A DNA stretch of 64,000 nucleotides, taken from Runella aurantiaca. GTDB taxonomy: Bacteria > Bacteroidota > Bacteroidia > Cytophagales > Spirosomataceae. Both the position numbers and the translations under genes were made by a program. The notes under the pieces are model-generated. The model saw nothing but the letters and a program-made list of their open reading frames with translations, had not been told where the DNA came from and searched no databases. Where the stretch lies: assembly GCF_003339505.1 (NCBI RefSeq), contig NZ_QPIW01000032.1, forward strand, positions 1-64,000, read 5' to 3'. This document shows, piece after piece, positions 44,778-53,543 of this stretch (the stretch's first letter is position 1; every line of letters begins with the position of its first letter).

Positions 44778-45158
44778 TTAACACTGATGAGCGGGCGGGC
44801 CTCGATGGGAGAAATTGCCAAAGAATGGCTTACGATAGGCCGTTAATAAGTAGAAGGACTGATATTGAGGAAAAACAATCTGACTGATTTTGACGCTTGC
44901 CAAAGCCACCGTTAAGGTCAATCCCACAAACACCGCATTGGTGACGGTATCCAGCAAAAAAATCTCGTTACTGGAGTGGTCGTTGGGCTGAAAAGGAGAA
45001 TTAGGATTGGACGGTTTGTAAGGGTGGGCGTGGGTTATTATTTTTCCGCTCGACAGTTTGTGCGCGTGCCTGAATACAATGCCATTCAGGAGCATCAGGG
45101 CAAAAAGCACCAAGATGCCATTGGCGATTGTTTTTCGTATGCGCTGACTGAAGAGCAT
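44778..45158 (-). CDS. Small His-rich membrane protein
   Basis: 126 aa. A first hydrophobic helix (about 12-28, ILVLFALMLLNGIVF) leads to RHAHKLSSGKIITHAHPY, rich in His. A second helix at about 70-88 is followed by a tail ending HRGPPAHQC. Similar small proteins with a terminal RGPP-type motif precede TonB receptor genes in Bacteroidota (general recollection, no family name). It is the first gene of the receptor/thioredoxin operon. A metal-binding role is inferred from the His residues. Confidence 0.65.
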   Translation of the reverse strand: MLFSQRIRKTIANGILVLFALMLLNGIVFRHAHKLSSGKIITHAHPYKPSNPNSPFQPNDHSSNEIFLLDTVTNAVFVGLTLTVALASVKISQIVFPQYQSFYLLTAYRKPFFGNFSHRGPPAHQC

Positions 45159-45276
45159 GGAGATGGTGTTGTTTCGTAAATTTAACTACGTTATTTGATA
45201 AAAAGTTTAAATCCACAAAATAATTGCCAAAAACCGCGAAATTTACACGCGTCTCACCCTTACAACATTAATTTCT

Positions 45277-45690
45277 ATGGAACTTTTTGGATTTTCTGTA
45301 TTACTACTTTCTAAACTCTTTTTTGCAGCGTTTAACGGAATCCTATTTACCCAGTCGGGCTTGGACAAAGTCTTTCATTATCAAGGGAATCTGGATTATT
45401 TTAAAGGCCATTTCAAAAAATCTCCCCTTGCTTCTACCGTTGGTTTACTGATGCCCGTCATTACCCTGCTCGAAACATCGGCGGGTGTCACCTCTTTGGT
45501 TGGCTTACTTTTACTGCTACTTGGACACGACGCGGGCAACAGTGTTGCGGCTACGGGCATGGGCTTGGGAGGGTTATCGTTGGTGTGTCTGTTTTTTGGC
45601 CAACGAGTTGCGCAGGATTATGCAGGAGCAGCGACATTAGTGCCTTACTTTCTGATGACAATGGCGGGGTTTGTCTTGTACGCCTTTTAA
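45277..45690 (+). CDS. DoxX-like membrane protein
   Basis: 137 aa with four membrane helices. The N-terminal part FNGILFTQSGLDKVFHYQGN and the SGLDK motif are characteristic of DoxX/DoxD-like small quinol-oxidase-related membrane proteins. The function is not established for this branch. It is transcribed alone, divergent from the His-rich protein gene, and ends at an imperfect terminator. Confidence 0.75.
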   Translation: MELFGFSVLLLSKLFFAAFNGILFTQSGLDKVFHYQGNLDYFKGHFKKSPLASTVGLLMPVITLLETSAGVTSLVGLLLLLLGHDAGNSVAATGMGLGGLSLVCLFFGQRVAQDYAGAATLVPYFLMTMAGFVLYAF

Positions 45691-45692
45691 GA

Positions 45693-45736
45693 ATACGCCG
45701 CTAAAGTGCCCAATTTTTCGGTCTTTAGCGGCGTAT
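45693..45736. terminator. Hairpin between converging genes
   Basis: A perfect 14-bp stem (ATACGCCGCTAAAG / CTTTAGCGGCGTAT) with a 16-nt loop. The T-run is poor on both strands, so termination may depend on stem strength. Confidence 0.5.
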
Positions 45737-45758
45737 ACAATGTACCGGACTTTTACGG

Positions 45759-47258
45759 TTAGTTCATTCGGTTGGCTTTCCACTTACTTTTGACGGACCC
45801 TGCAGCGCCCGTGCTGCCACCGACTGGCTTTTTTGCCTGCTCCATCAAATACCCCACCAACGCCGCCGCAATTTGGGCCTCCTCTTCATCGATGCCTTTT
45901 TTTAGTACTTCTGGGGTAAAATAATGCTTCACAAAATGGGTATCAAATTGACCCGAAGTAAATGCTTCATGTAACATCACAAATCGGCAGAAGCCCAACG
46001 TCGTTTGTACGCCCGTGATTTCGTACTCATCTATGGCCCTTACCATCTTATCAATAGACTCCTGACGCGTAGCCGCATACGTTATCAATTTTGCAATCAT
46101 TGGGTCGTAGTAAATCGGAATAGCCATGCCTTGCTCAAACCCATCATCTACCCGGACACCATTCCCCTGCGGACGAATGTAGGTATGTAAAGTGCCCACA
46201 TCTGGCAAAAAATTGTTGGTCGGGTCTTCGGCATACACGCGTACTTCCATCGCGTGGCCGTTGATTTTCAGGTCTTCTTGTTTGATTTCCAAGGCCTTTC
46301 CTTCCGCGATATAAATCATTTGTCGCACCAAATCTACGCCCGTAATCATCTCCGACACAGGGTGTTCTACCTGCAAACGTGTATTCATTTCCAGAAAATA
46401 GAAATTGAGTTTTTCGTCGACAATAAACTCAACCGTTCCAGCACCATAATACCCGCACGAACGCGCTACGTCAATGGCGCATTTACCCATGGCTTCCCGG
46501 ATTTCGGGTGTCAGGCAAGACGAAGGCGCTTCTTCCACCACTTTCTGGTGCCGGCGCTGTACCGAGCATTCTCGCTCAAATAAATGAATGATGTTGCCAT
46601 GTTGGTCCCCCAACACCTGAATTTCTACGTGCCGAGGCGATGCGACGTATTTTTCGACAAAAACGGCACCATCGCCAAACGAGGAAATTGCCTCACTGAC
46701 GGCACGCTCCATTTGTTCATCAAACTCTTCTTCATTTTCAACAATCCGCATCCCTTTACCCCCACCCCCAGCACTGGCCTTAATCAAAACCGGATAACCA
46801 ATTTGATTCGCAATTAATTTTGCCTCAGCACGGTCTTCGACCGCATCGGGTGTGCCGGGCACCATTGGAATATTATACTTTGCCACGGTTCGTTTGGCCG
46901 ATAATTTATCGCCCATAATCTCAATACTCTGCGCCGACGGGCCAATAAAAATCAGCCCTGCGTCTTTTACCATCTGCGAAAAGCGGGCATTTTCTGACAA
47001 AAAACCGTATCCCGGATGAATTGCGTCGACTCCTAACTGCTTACACACTTCAATGATTTTATCACCTCTCAAATAAGATTCTGAGGAGGCTGCCGGACCA
47101 ATACACACCGACTCATCGGCGTATCTAACATGCAAGGCCGTACGGTCAGGCTCGCTATATACGGCTACTGTTTTGATGCCCATTTCACGGGCGGTGCGCA
47201 TCACACGCAACGCAATTTCACCACGGTTGGCAACGAGGATTTTTTTTATAGAAGGCAT
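45759..47258 (-). CDS. accC: Biotin carboxylase subunit of acyl-CoA carboxylase
   Basis: 499 aa; the first 450 match AccC: N-terminus KKILVANRGEIALRVMR, ATP-grasp KASAGGGGKGMRIV, and the C-terminal active-site stretch EMNTRLQVEHPVSE. It carboxylates biotin on the carrier protein with bicarbonate and ATP. The last 45-50 residues (EEEAQIAAALVGYLM..., ending KSKWKANRMN) are an extension not found in E. coli AccC and typical of propionyl/acyl-CoA carboxylase subunits. No accB, accA or accD is adjacent, so acetyl- versus propionyl-CoA cannot be settled. Confidence 0.9.
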   Translation of the reverse strand: MPSIKKILVANRGEIALRVMRTAREMGIKTVAVYSEPDRTALHVRYADESVCIGPAASSESYLRGDKIIEVCKQLGVDAIHPGYGFLSENARFSQMVKDAGLIFIGPSAQSIEIMGDKLSAKRTVAKYNIPMVPGTPDAVEDRAEAKLIANQIGYPVLIKASAGGGGKGMRIVENEEEFDEQMERAVSEAISSFGDGAVFVEKYVASPRHVEIQVLGDQHGNIIHLFERECSVQRRHQKVVEEAPSSCLTPEIREAMGKCAIDVARSCGYYGAGTVEFIVDEKLNFYFLEMNTRLQVEHPVSEMITGVDLVRQMIYIAEGKALEIKQEDLKINGHAMEVRVYAEDPTNNFLPDVGTLHTYIRPQGNGVRVDDGFEQGMAIPIYYDPMIAKLITYAATRQESIDKMVRAIDEYEITGVQTTLGFCRFVMLHEAFTSGQFDTHFVKHYFTPEVLKKGIDEEEAQIAAALVGYLMEQAKKPVGGSTGAAGSVKSKWKANRMN

Positions 47259-47338
47259 TGGAAATCATTAGATTATATAAATTCAAATCGGCTGTTGGCC
47301 AGAAACACACAACCTACTTAAATCAATGAATAACTTTT

Positions 47339-47354
47339 GTGCTTTTAAAAGCAC
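47339..47354. promoter_or_regulatory. 16-bp perfect palindrome in divergent promoter region
   Basis: GTGCTTTTAAAAGCAC lies between accC (minus) and the TlpA-like gene (plus), 60 bp before the latter's start. It may be an operator for a dimeric regulator; its role is unproven. Confidence 0.4.
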
Positions 47355-47414
47355 CGAAAGTTACAATTTATCGTTAAATGAGTTAAATTTATATTGGTAA
47401 ATCACTATAGGCTA

Positions 47415-47900
47415 ATGATAAAAAGCATTGGATTGTTGGGCGCTTGGTTATTTTTTGGGCATCAACTCGTTCAGGCCCAGAAGGTATCGGTTGTGAAATG
47501 GAAAGAAATCCAAGACATTTTGTCACAGTCGTCTGATACAACATACATTGTCAACTTCTGGGCAACGTGGTGCAAACCCTGCGTGGCAGAATTGCCGCAC
47601 TTTGAAGAGGTTCAAAAAAATTACAAAGACCGGAATGTCAAAGTAATCATGGTTAGCATGGATTTTGCAAAGGATTTAACGGCGCGGGTAATTCCGTTTG
47701 TAAGTCAACATCAACTCACTGGAAAAGTTTGGTTGTTGAATGAACCAGATGCCAACAATTGGATTGATAAAATCAGCACCGAATGGTCGGGGGCGATTCC
47801 AGCAACGTTGATTGTCAACAATCAAAAAAAGAAAAAAGTCTTTTTTGAACAAAAATTAGACTATGACCGTTTGGTGAAGGAACTATCTGATTTTCTGTGA
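47415..47900 (+). CDS. TlpA-like thioredoxin
   Basis: 161 aa from the ATG at 47415; an upstream start at 47394 is TTG and spoils the signal peptide. The signal peptide ends VQAQ. The active site is Cys53/Cys56 in WATWCKPC, followed by AELPHF, the TlpA/ResA signature. It acts in the periplasm as a thiol:disulfide reductase. The redoxin gene 44 bp downstream is probably co-transcribed. Confidence 0.9.
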   Translation: MIKSIGLLGAWLFFGHQLVQAQKVSVVKWKEIQDILSQSSDTTYIVNFWATWCKPCVAELPHFEEVQKNYKDRNVKVIMVSMDFAKDLTARVIPFVSQHQLTGKVWLLNEPDANNWIDKISTEWSGAIPATLIVNNQKKKKVFFEQKLDYDRLVKELSDFL

Positions 47901-47944
47901 CTTTTTAATCGAATAGGGTCAAAACAGCAGTTAACATAACTAAC

Positions 47945-48586
47945 ATGAAAAAGAAATTTTGGCTACCATTTATCATAACCCTGACCCTAGGCACTTTGGT
48001 CAGCGCGGCACTCCGACAAGAGAGCACTCAAACCCCGCCTGCGGGCTATCCGATAGGTGGAACCGTGGCCGACTTCAAGCTCAAAAACGTAGACGGCAAC
48101 GTTATTTCTTTATCAAATTACAAAGATAAAAAAGGCGTAATTGTAGTCTTTACGAGCAATCACTGTCCATTTTCGAAGGCCTATGAAGAGCGCATCGTCG
48201 GACTGGATAAAAAATACGCCGCACAAGGCTTTCCGGTATTGGCCATCAACTCTAACGATGCTGGCGATTACGAAGAAAATTCCTTTGAAAACATGAAAAA
48301 ACGCGCTCAAGAAAAAGGATACTCGTTCCCTTATTTACAGGATGAAACCCAAGGGGTCGCGAAAGCATTTGGCGCTACGCGTACTCCTCATGTATTTATA
48401 CTACGAAACGACGGCGGCAAATTTACGGTACAGTACATCGGAACCATCGACGACAATTATCAAGACCCCGCTGGAGTAACCAAAAGATACGTGGAAGATG
48501 CCGTCTCCAATATTCTGATGGGCAAGCCAGTAGTTGTAACACAAACGAAGGCCGTTGGCTGCGCCATTGGTTGGAAAGACGCCTAA
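47945..48586 (+). CDS. Redoxin/AhpC-TSA family protein
   Basis: 213 aa with signal peptide (to about residue 22). Peroxiredoxin-like fold with a single N-terminal Cys74 in SNHCPFSKAY and a second Cys206 near the C-terminus in AVGCAIGWKDA. The CPFSK/GCAIGWK arrangement is typical of exported bacteroidetal redoxins; a disulfide between the two Cys is likely. The role may be peroxide reduction or thiol exchange together with the TlpA-like neighbour. Confidence 0.88.
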   Translation: MKKKFWLPFIITLTLGTLVSAALRQESTQTPPAGYPIGGTVADFKLKNVDGNVISLSNYKDKKGVIVVFTSNHCPFSKAYEERIVGLDKKYAAQGFPVLAINSNDAGDYEENSFENMKKRAQEKGYSFPYLQDETQGVAKAFGATRTPHVFILRNDGGKFTVQYIGTIDDNYQDPAGVTKRYVEDAVSNILMGKPVVVTQTKAVGCAIGWKDA

Positions 48587-48605
48587 AATTTCTGATACAA
48601 TCTAT

Positions 48606-48641
48606 AAAGAAAAGGGCCAACGTTTGTTGGTCCTTTTCTTT
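48606..48641. terminator. Bidirectional terminator
   Basis: A 16-bp stem with one wobble (AAAGAAAAGGGCCAAC / GTTGGTCCTTTTCTTT) and a GTTT loop, with A- and T-rich flanks. It ends the redoxin transcript and overlaps the stop of the converging glycosyltransferase. Confidence 0.85.
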
Positions 48642-49384
48642 TAGGCTTCCAATAAACTCCACTTCCAAAGGCCCAACTTGGCCAAGCAATAACGGCCAGA
48701 GACTCTCAAAACCCCCAACCCATACTTCATGCTTCGTTGAAAGTTAATGGAAGAAGCTTCATCAAAATACTTGGTCGGACACGTCACTTCCGCGATTTCG
48801 TAACCTTTCCAGAAAACTTGGGCAATCATTTCGTTGTCAAAGACAAAATCATCATCGCACTTATTGAAAGGAACCTTTCGCAGTACTTCGCCAGAAAAGG
48901 CGCGATACCCCGTATGGTATTCCGACAATTTTTGATTCATTAGAATATTTTGCGCAAGCGTCAAAAACCGATTGGCGATGTATTTGTACATTGGCATTCC
49001 CCCTTTAAGCGCTCCTTTTCCCAAAATTCTTGACCCAAATACCACTTGGTAAAGATCATTTCCAATGATTGAAATCATGGCCGTAAGTAGCAAGGGAGTA
49101 TACTGATAATCAGGATGAAGCATGATGACGATATCGCCCCCAAGTTCAAGTGCTTTAGAGTAGCAGGTTTTTTGGTTGCCACCATAACCTTTATTTTTAT
49201 CGTGGCGAATCACGTGTTTAATCCCAAGCCGTTCTGCCACTTCGGTGGTGTTGTCGGGACTGGCATCATCTACCAAAATCACCTCATCGACCAAATCAAA
49301 AGGTATTTCAAGATACGTTTTTTCGAGCGTAAGCGCTGCCTTATACGCAGGCATTACAACAATCACTTTTTTGTTTTTATACAT
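48641..49384 (-). CDS. GT2-family glycosyltransferase, polyprenol-phosphate type
   Basis: 247 aa. The N-terminal GT-A fold (MPAYKAALTLEKTYLEIP, VILVDDASPDNT, HDKNKGYGGNQ, MLHPDYQY) resembles dolichol/undecaprenyl-phosphate mannose or glucose transferases. No C-terminal membrane helices are present, unlike GtrB. It would make a lipid-linked sugar donor for envelope glycans. Its promoter lies inside the end of the upstream molybdopterin gene. Confidence 0.9.
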   Translation of the reverse strand: MYKNKKVIVVMPAYKAALTLEKTYLEIPFDLVDEVILVDDASPDNTTEVAERLGIKHVIRHDKNKGYGGNQKTCYSKALELGGDIVIMLHPDYQYTPLLLTAMISIIGNDLYQVVFGSRILGKGALKGGMPMYKYIANRFLTLAQNILMNQKLSEYHTGYRAFSGEVLRKVPFNKCDDDFVFDNEMIAQVFWKGYEIAEVTCPTKYFDEASSINFQRSMKYGLGVLRVSGRYCLAKLGLWKWSLLEA

Positions 49385-49428
49385 AAAATCAGATTCCGCA
49401 ATTCAACGTTTTATGAACTGCGAAGCGG

Positions 49429-49459
49429 CAAAATTAGTCTTATCAAACAGAATTTCCAA
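49429..49459 (-). promoter_or_regulatory. Bacteroidota-type promoter of glycosyltransferase gene
   Basis: On the minus strand TTG (49459-49457), 20 nt, TAatTTTG (49436-49429). It overlaps the last codons of the molybdopterin oxidoreductase gene, so the glycosyltransferase has its own start of transcription near 49422. Confidence 0.6.
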
Positions 49460-51548
49460 TCGCTTCCAAAACTTCCACCCGAACAGGCACTCCCACAAAA
49501 ACCGCGTTGCCAGTCAATTCATCAATGACCAAGTCATCCGTCAAGTCATTGACACTCACTCCTGCGTGCGTTTGCGCTACCGAAAGTTGGACACCCTCTC
49601 GCCCATGACCGTATCCATGAGGCAGACTCACGGTCCCTTTCATTACCTTTTCCGTAATTTCGACGGGAACCGTCACCTCCCCTACCCGTGAACTGATTTT
49701 TACATTATCCATCTCAGAAATAGCACGTTGCCTAGCATCGTCGGGGTGCATCATTAATGTACACCGATTGCGGCCTTTTACGAGTCGCTGCGAGTTGTGC
49801 AGCCATGAGTTGTTATCACGTAAATGCCGACGATTGGTCAATAACAAGTCAAAGTGCGTATTTATCTTACTTTCCTGCCACACCTTTCTGATACGGCTCA
49901 TATCTTTTACCAGTAGTTCGGGGGCAAGATGAATTTTTTTATCCTGCGTTAACAACCGATTTGGTAAATCAGGCCGTAACGGCCCCAAATCCAACCCATG
50001 AGGATGTTGACGGAGCTGTTCTAAGCTTAAATTGTACCCACCAAAACGCAGGCCCAAATCAACTTTTACGTGCGGGTCTTGAGGAACGGCCCCAATCTCT
50101 CCCGAAAGCCGCGCCGATAGTTCTTGAAAAATTTCCCAATCGTATTTTCCATTTTCTATTTTGGGAAACAACGGCTCCGAAAAACGCGTGACGTTTCGAA
50201 CGGCCAAGGCGTTGAATGTCAAATCGTAATGCGCCACCTCCAAGCCCGTAGCGGGTGGTAAAATATAATCTGCATGGCGGGTGGTTTCATTAATGTAAAT
50301 ATCAATCGCGACCATGAATTCCAGTCTTTCCAGCGCTTTATCCAATTGCCGACCATTGGGTGTCGACAGGATTGGATTACCACAACTGGTGATCAGTGCT
50401 TTTATCTGCCCCTGCCCTTCGGTTAGTATTTCTTCTGCAAGCACAGATACAGGAAGCTCGCCCATGAATTCGGGTAAACCCCGAACTCGGCTACGATGAC
50501 GATTGTACTTATTATACATTCCTTTAGTGTTGGCCAATATATCAACGGCAGGGTGGGTAAACATGGCCGTACCAGCCCGGTCAATATTGCCCGTTACTAC
50601 ATTCAGGGCATTTAAAAGCCATTGACATGCCCCACCAAATGCTTGCATTGAAAGCCCGACGCGTCCATACACGACAGCTGAAGGAGCATTTGCAAACGCC
50701 CGGGTTAAGTTTCTAATGGAATCAGCCGCGATGCCCGTTTGCACTTCTACTTTTTCTGGTAAAAACTCGGCTACCAGTGCCCTTAACTCATCCAATCCCG
50801 TGACAAAAGCGGGCGTTTTGTCTAAGTCTTCGTCAAACACAACCTGCAACATCGCCAAAAGTAAAAACACATCTGTACCTGGCCGGATAAAATGATGTGC
50901 ATCGGCTTTGGCAGCAGTTTCGGTAAAACGCGGGTCAATCACCACCACTTTTCCTCCCCGCTGTTGGATGGCTTTCAGTCGGTTAGCCACATCTGGAACC
51001 GTCATCAGGCTACCATTAGAAGCAATGGGATTACCGCCCATAATAAGCCAAAAATCAGTATGGTCAATGTCGGGAATGGGTAACAGAAAAGGATGCCCGA
51101 ACATTTGCCAAGCCGCAAAATGATGAGGCAACTGGTCAACAGAAGTAGCAGAATATATATTTTGGGTCTTCAATGCCCGCATCAACCCCGTTCCAGAGAG
51201 GAAAGTACCCGAATTATGGACCGACGGATTGCCTGCATACATAGCAACGGCGTTGTGGCCATCGCGCTCCTGAATTGCTTTTAGCTTCGTTGTTATATCA
51301 TCAAATGCTTCCGACCAACTTATTGTTTCCCACCCTGTTTCGGTACGCTTCAATGGCAACTTAAGTCGGTTAGTATCTTCGTATATATCCTTTAATGCCA
51401 ATGCTTTAGGGCAAATATGACCTCGGCTAAAGGGGTCGTTTTTATCCCCGTTGATGGCCACAACTTCAGTGCCTGAATGAGAAATCTCTAATCCACAAAT
51501 AGCTTCGCATAAATTGCACGCGCGGTAATGAACACTGGGATTTGTCAT
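49443..51548 (-). CDS. Molybdopterin-dependent oxidoreductase
   Basis: 701 aa from the ATG at 51548; an upstream frame reaching 51635 adds 29 residues before the conserved N-terminus and is less likely. Cys11, Cys14, Cys18 and Cys46 (RACNLCEAICGLE, GHICPKAL) bind one [4Fe-4S] cluster. The rest matches the Mo/W-bisMGD family of formate dehydrogenase/nitrate reductase type, with the C-terminal dinucleotide-binding domain (LLTNRRHLRDNNSWLH, SLPHGYGHGREG). No Tat signal, so it is cytoplasmic. No partner subunit is adjacent; the substrate is unknown. Confidence 0.88.
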   Translation of the reverse strand: MTNPSVHYRACNLCEAICGLEISHSGTEVVAINGDKNDPFSRGHICPKALALKDIYEDTNRLKLPLKRTETGWETISWSEAFDDITTKLKAIQERDGHNAVAMYAGNPSVHNSGTFLSGTGLMRALKTQNIYSATSVDQLPHHFAAWQMFGHPFLLPIPDIDHTDFWLIMGGNPIASNGSLMTVPDVANRLKAIQQRGGKVVVIDPRFTETAAKADAHHFIRPGTDVFLLLAMLQVVFDEDLDKTPAFVTGLDELRALVAEFLPEKVEVQTGIAADSIRNLTRAFANAPSAVVYGRVGLSMQAFGGACQWLLNALNVVTGNIDRAGTAMFTHPAVDILANTKGMYNKYNRHRSRVRGLPEFMGELPVSVLAEEILTEGQGQIKALITSCGNPILSTPNGRQLDKALERLEFMVAIDIYINETTRHADYILPPATGLEVAHYDLTFNALAVRNVTRFSEPLFPKIENGKYDWEIFQELSARLSGEIGAVPQDPHVKVDLGLRFGGYNLSLEQLRQHPHGLDLGPLRPDLPNRLLTQDKKIHLAPELLVKDMSRIRKVWQESKINTHFDLLLTNRRHLRDNNSWLHNSQRLVKGRNRCTLMMHPDDARQRAISEMDNVKISSRVGEVTVPVEITEKVMKGTVSLPHGYGHGREGVQLSVAQTHAGVSVNDLTDDLVIDELTGNAVFVGVPVRVEVLEAIGNSV

Positions 51549-51719
51549 GTTTTTAGCTTGTTTGATGCAATTTATCAATTTTCTGAATGCTGATTGTGAG
51601 TTTTTTAGGTGAAAAACAATAAAGCGACAACACACTGTAAATGAACACTTTACTTTTTCATTCTCCTCTGAGTTTCTAACTTCTTTTTTTAGATACTTTT
51701 TTGATTTTCAAAAAGTTAC

Positions 51720-51727
51720 TATCTTTG
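51720..51727 (+). promoter_or_regulatory. Probable -7 element of L31 gene
   Basis: TAtcTTTG at 51720-51727, about 50 nt before the rpmE2 start. A TTTG upstream sits only 16 nt away, shorter than usual, so the -33 element is uncertain. Confidence 0.45.
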
Positions 51728-51777
51728 CGTCCCGTTTTAGAAAAAGCACAGTAACATCATAAATAGTTGATACAGAA

Positions 51778-52020
51778 ATGAAAAAGGGCATTCATCCAGA
51801 TTACAGAGAGGTAGTTTTTTGGGATTTGTCGAGCGATCACAAATTCATCACGCGTTCTTGCGCACCTACCAAAGAAACCATTGATTTCGAAGGCAAAAAC
51901 TATCCTGTTTACAAAGTTGAAGTTAGTTCAGAATCTCACCCATTCTATACTGGCAAAAACACTTTGATTGACACCACAGGTCGTGTTGATAAATTCTTCA
52001 AGAAATACGGAAAGAAGTAA
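51778..52020 (+). CDS. rpmE2: 50S ribosomal protein L31 type B
   Basis: 80 aa, the length of type B L31. It lacks the four zinc-binding Cys of type A L31 and retains only one Cys (TRSCAPT). Motifs [14 protein letters not shown] and [21 protein letters not shown] are diagnostic. It bridges the two ribosomal subunits. Monocistronic, with a probable -7 element upstream and a terminator behind. Confidence 0.96.
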   Translation: MKKGIHPDYREVVFWDLSSDHKFITRSCAPTKETIDFEGKNYPVYKVEVSSESHPFYTGKNTLIDTTGRVDKFFKKYGKK

Positions 52021-52057
52021 TCATCCGTTATTTCCTGATTTAATTGGAAATCGAAAC

Positions 52058-52099
52058 AAAAAAGCGGTAAGTTGCCTCTGGCATTTTACCGCTTTTTTT
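52058..52099. terminator. Terminator between L31 and LysE genes
   Basis: A 13-bp stem (AAAAAAGCGGTAA / TTACCGCTTTTTT) with a 15-nt loop and T-runs on both strands. It serves the converging rpmE2 and LysE-type genes. Confidence 0.85.
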
Positions 52100-52104
52100 G
52101 TTTT

Positions 52105-52731
52105 TCAGTGGATAAGTTTGAAGAACTGCAAACCCGCCATTCCTAAAAATACCCAGCCCAGTAATTGATTAAGGTTGATTCTTCCCAACCTCCCAAGCAA
52201 TTTTTCCCGGTATCGGCTTGTCAAATAGGCTACTCCAAACAATAAGCCTACTGCCCCCAAAACTGCTCCCATTATAAAAGCAATCTGTTCTCTCGGTAGG
52301 TGAACTTTTAATTGTTCATACCCTTGAAATTGCACCAGTATAAACAACCAATACGGAAAGAGTTGGGGATTCAAAATCGCTAAAGAGAAGCCTTTTAACA
52401 CATCCGACCGGCCCGTAGGCGATTCCGCTTTATTCATTGTTTGGGCACTACTCCGAAGTATGGCAATGCCTATCGCAATAAATATCGGAATAGAAGCCCA
52501 TTCAAGCAGTCGCCAAACATCGGGATGTTTTTCCAACCACATTCCAGCCCATACGGCGGCAGCGGCATAAATCAATTCGGGTACACATCCTCCCAGCGCA
52601 ACCAATAATCCAGCCTTTAAGCGGCGTTTCAAGACCGTATGTATCACCGTAAGATTTACGGGGCCTAATTGAAGCGAACCTACAAAACTAATTCCTGCAG
52701 TAGTCAGAAAGATAAGAAGAGCTTTTTCCAT
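52105..52731 (-). CDS. LysE-family exporter
   Basis: 208 aa with about six membrane helices. It shows the LysE/RhtB layout: LQLGPVNLTVIHTVLKRRLKAGLLVALGG region and a C-terminal LGWVFLGMAGLQFF. It exports amino acids or other small molecules; the substrate is unknown. It follows the SDR gene by 32 bp, on the same strand as the BASS transporter, so the three form one unit. Confidence 0.85.
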   Translation of the reverse strand: MEKALLIFLTTAGISFVGSLQLGPVNLTVIHTVLKRRLKAGLLVALGGCVPELIYAAAAVWAGMWLEKHPDVWRLLEWASIPIFIAIGIAILRSSAQTMNKAESPTGRSDVLKGFSLAILNPQLFPYWLFILVQFQGYEQLKVHLPREQIAFIMGAVLGAVGLLFGVAYLTSRYREKLLGRLGRINLNQLLGWVFLGMAGLQFFKLIH

Positions 52732-52763
52732 GCATCCTTAACGCACAATGGCCTACGGTGGTT

Positions 52764-53531
52764 TCAACTTTCATAAGGCGACGGGCTCACTGCCGTCCAT
52801 CCTCCATCCACAACGAGCGATTGCCCCGTTATATGACCCGCTAGAGGCGAAACCAAAAACAACGCCGCATGGGCAATATCCTGCACTTTGGCAGGCCGTC
52901 CGATTGGTGTTATGCGTCCCCACGTTTTTTCATACTCGGGGTCTTCAGCTGTGCGTTCGGTCATGGTAGCGCCAGGCGCTACGGCGTTAATGGTAATACC
53001 GTAAGGGGAAAGTTCAACAACTAAACTTTTGGCCAACATTTCGAGCGCCGCTTTTGTCATGCCATAGGCCGCAAGAAATTGGTGCGCTTGATGGCCCGTT
53101 ACCGACGACATCAGCAAAACACGCCCTCCTTCTCCCTGTATGCGCATTTGTCGCGCCGCCGCCTGTGTTAAGAAAAAACTACCCCGGAGGTTTAAATCTA
53201 ACAGCTTTTGCAGCGATTCGGGCGTGTACTCAAAAAAATCTCCAAAGGTAGTGATACCCGCATTGGCAACAATTATCGTAAGTTTACCAAACACGCGTAC
53301 GGCTTCACTCACCATGGCCTGCACAAAATCTACATCTGCGGCATTGCCACTGTAAGCAACGCACTCTCCTCCCGACTTTTGAATAAATTCAGCAGCCTTT
53401 TCGGCCAGTTCTTCATCCAAATCATTGAGCAAAACCGCCGCTCCCTGCTCCGCCAATTGTCGCGCAATCTCTAGTCCAATGCCTTGCCCCGCGCCAGTTA
53501 CGATGGCAACTTGATTTTTAAATTGTAACAT
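52764..53531 (-). CDS. Short-chain dehydrogenase/reductase
   Basis: 255 aa classical SDR. NAD(P) motif TGAGQGIG at 12-19, NAG in IVANAGIT, catalytic Ser in LMSSVTG and YGMTK (Tyr-x3-Lys). The C-terminal SLVVDGGWT is typical of 3-oxoacyl-ACP reductase or sugar/steroid-alcohol dehydrogenase types. The substrate is unknown; it lies between a bile-acid-type symporter and a LysE exporter, which may supply or remove it. Confidence 0.92.
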   Translation of the reverse strand: MLQFKNQVAIVTGAGQGIGLEIARQLAEQGAAVLLNDLDEELAEKAAEFIQKSGGECVAYSGNAADVDFVQAMVSEAVRVFGKLTIIVANAGITTFGDFFEYTPESLQKLLDLNLRGSFFLTQAAARQMRIQGEGGRVLLMSSVTGHQAHQFLAAYGMTKAALEMLAKSLVVELSPYGITINAVAPGATMTERTAEDPEYEKTWGRITPIGRPAKVQDIAHAALFLVSPLAGHITGQSLVVDGGWTAVSPSPYES

Positions 53532-53543
53532 TAATTGTTGTAC

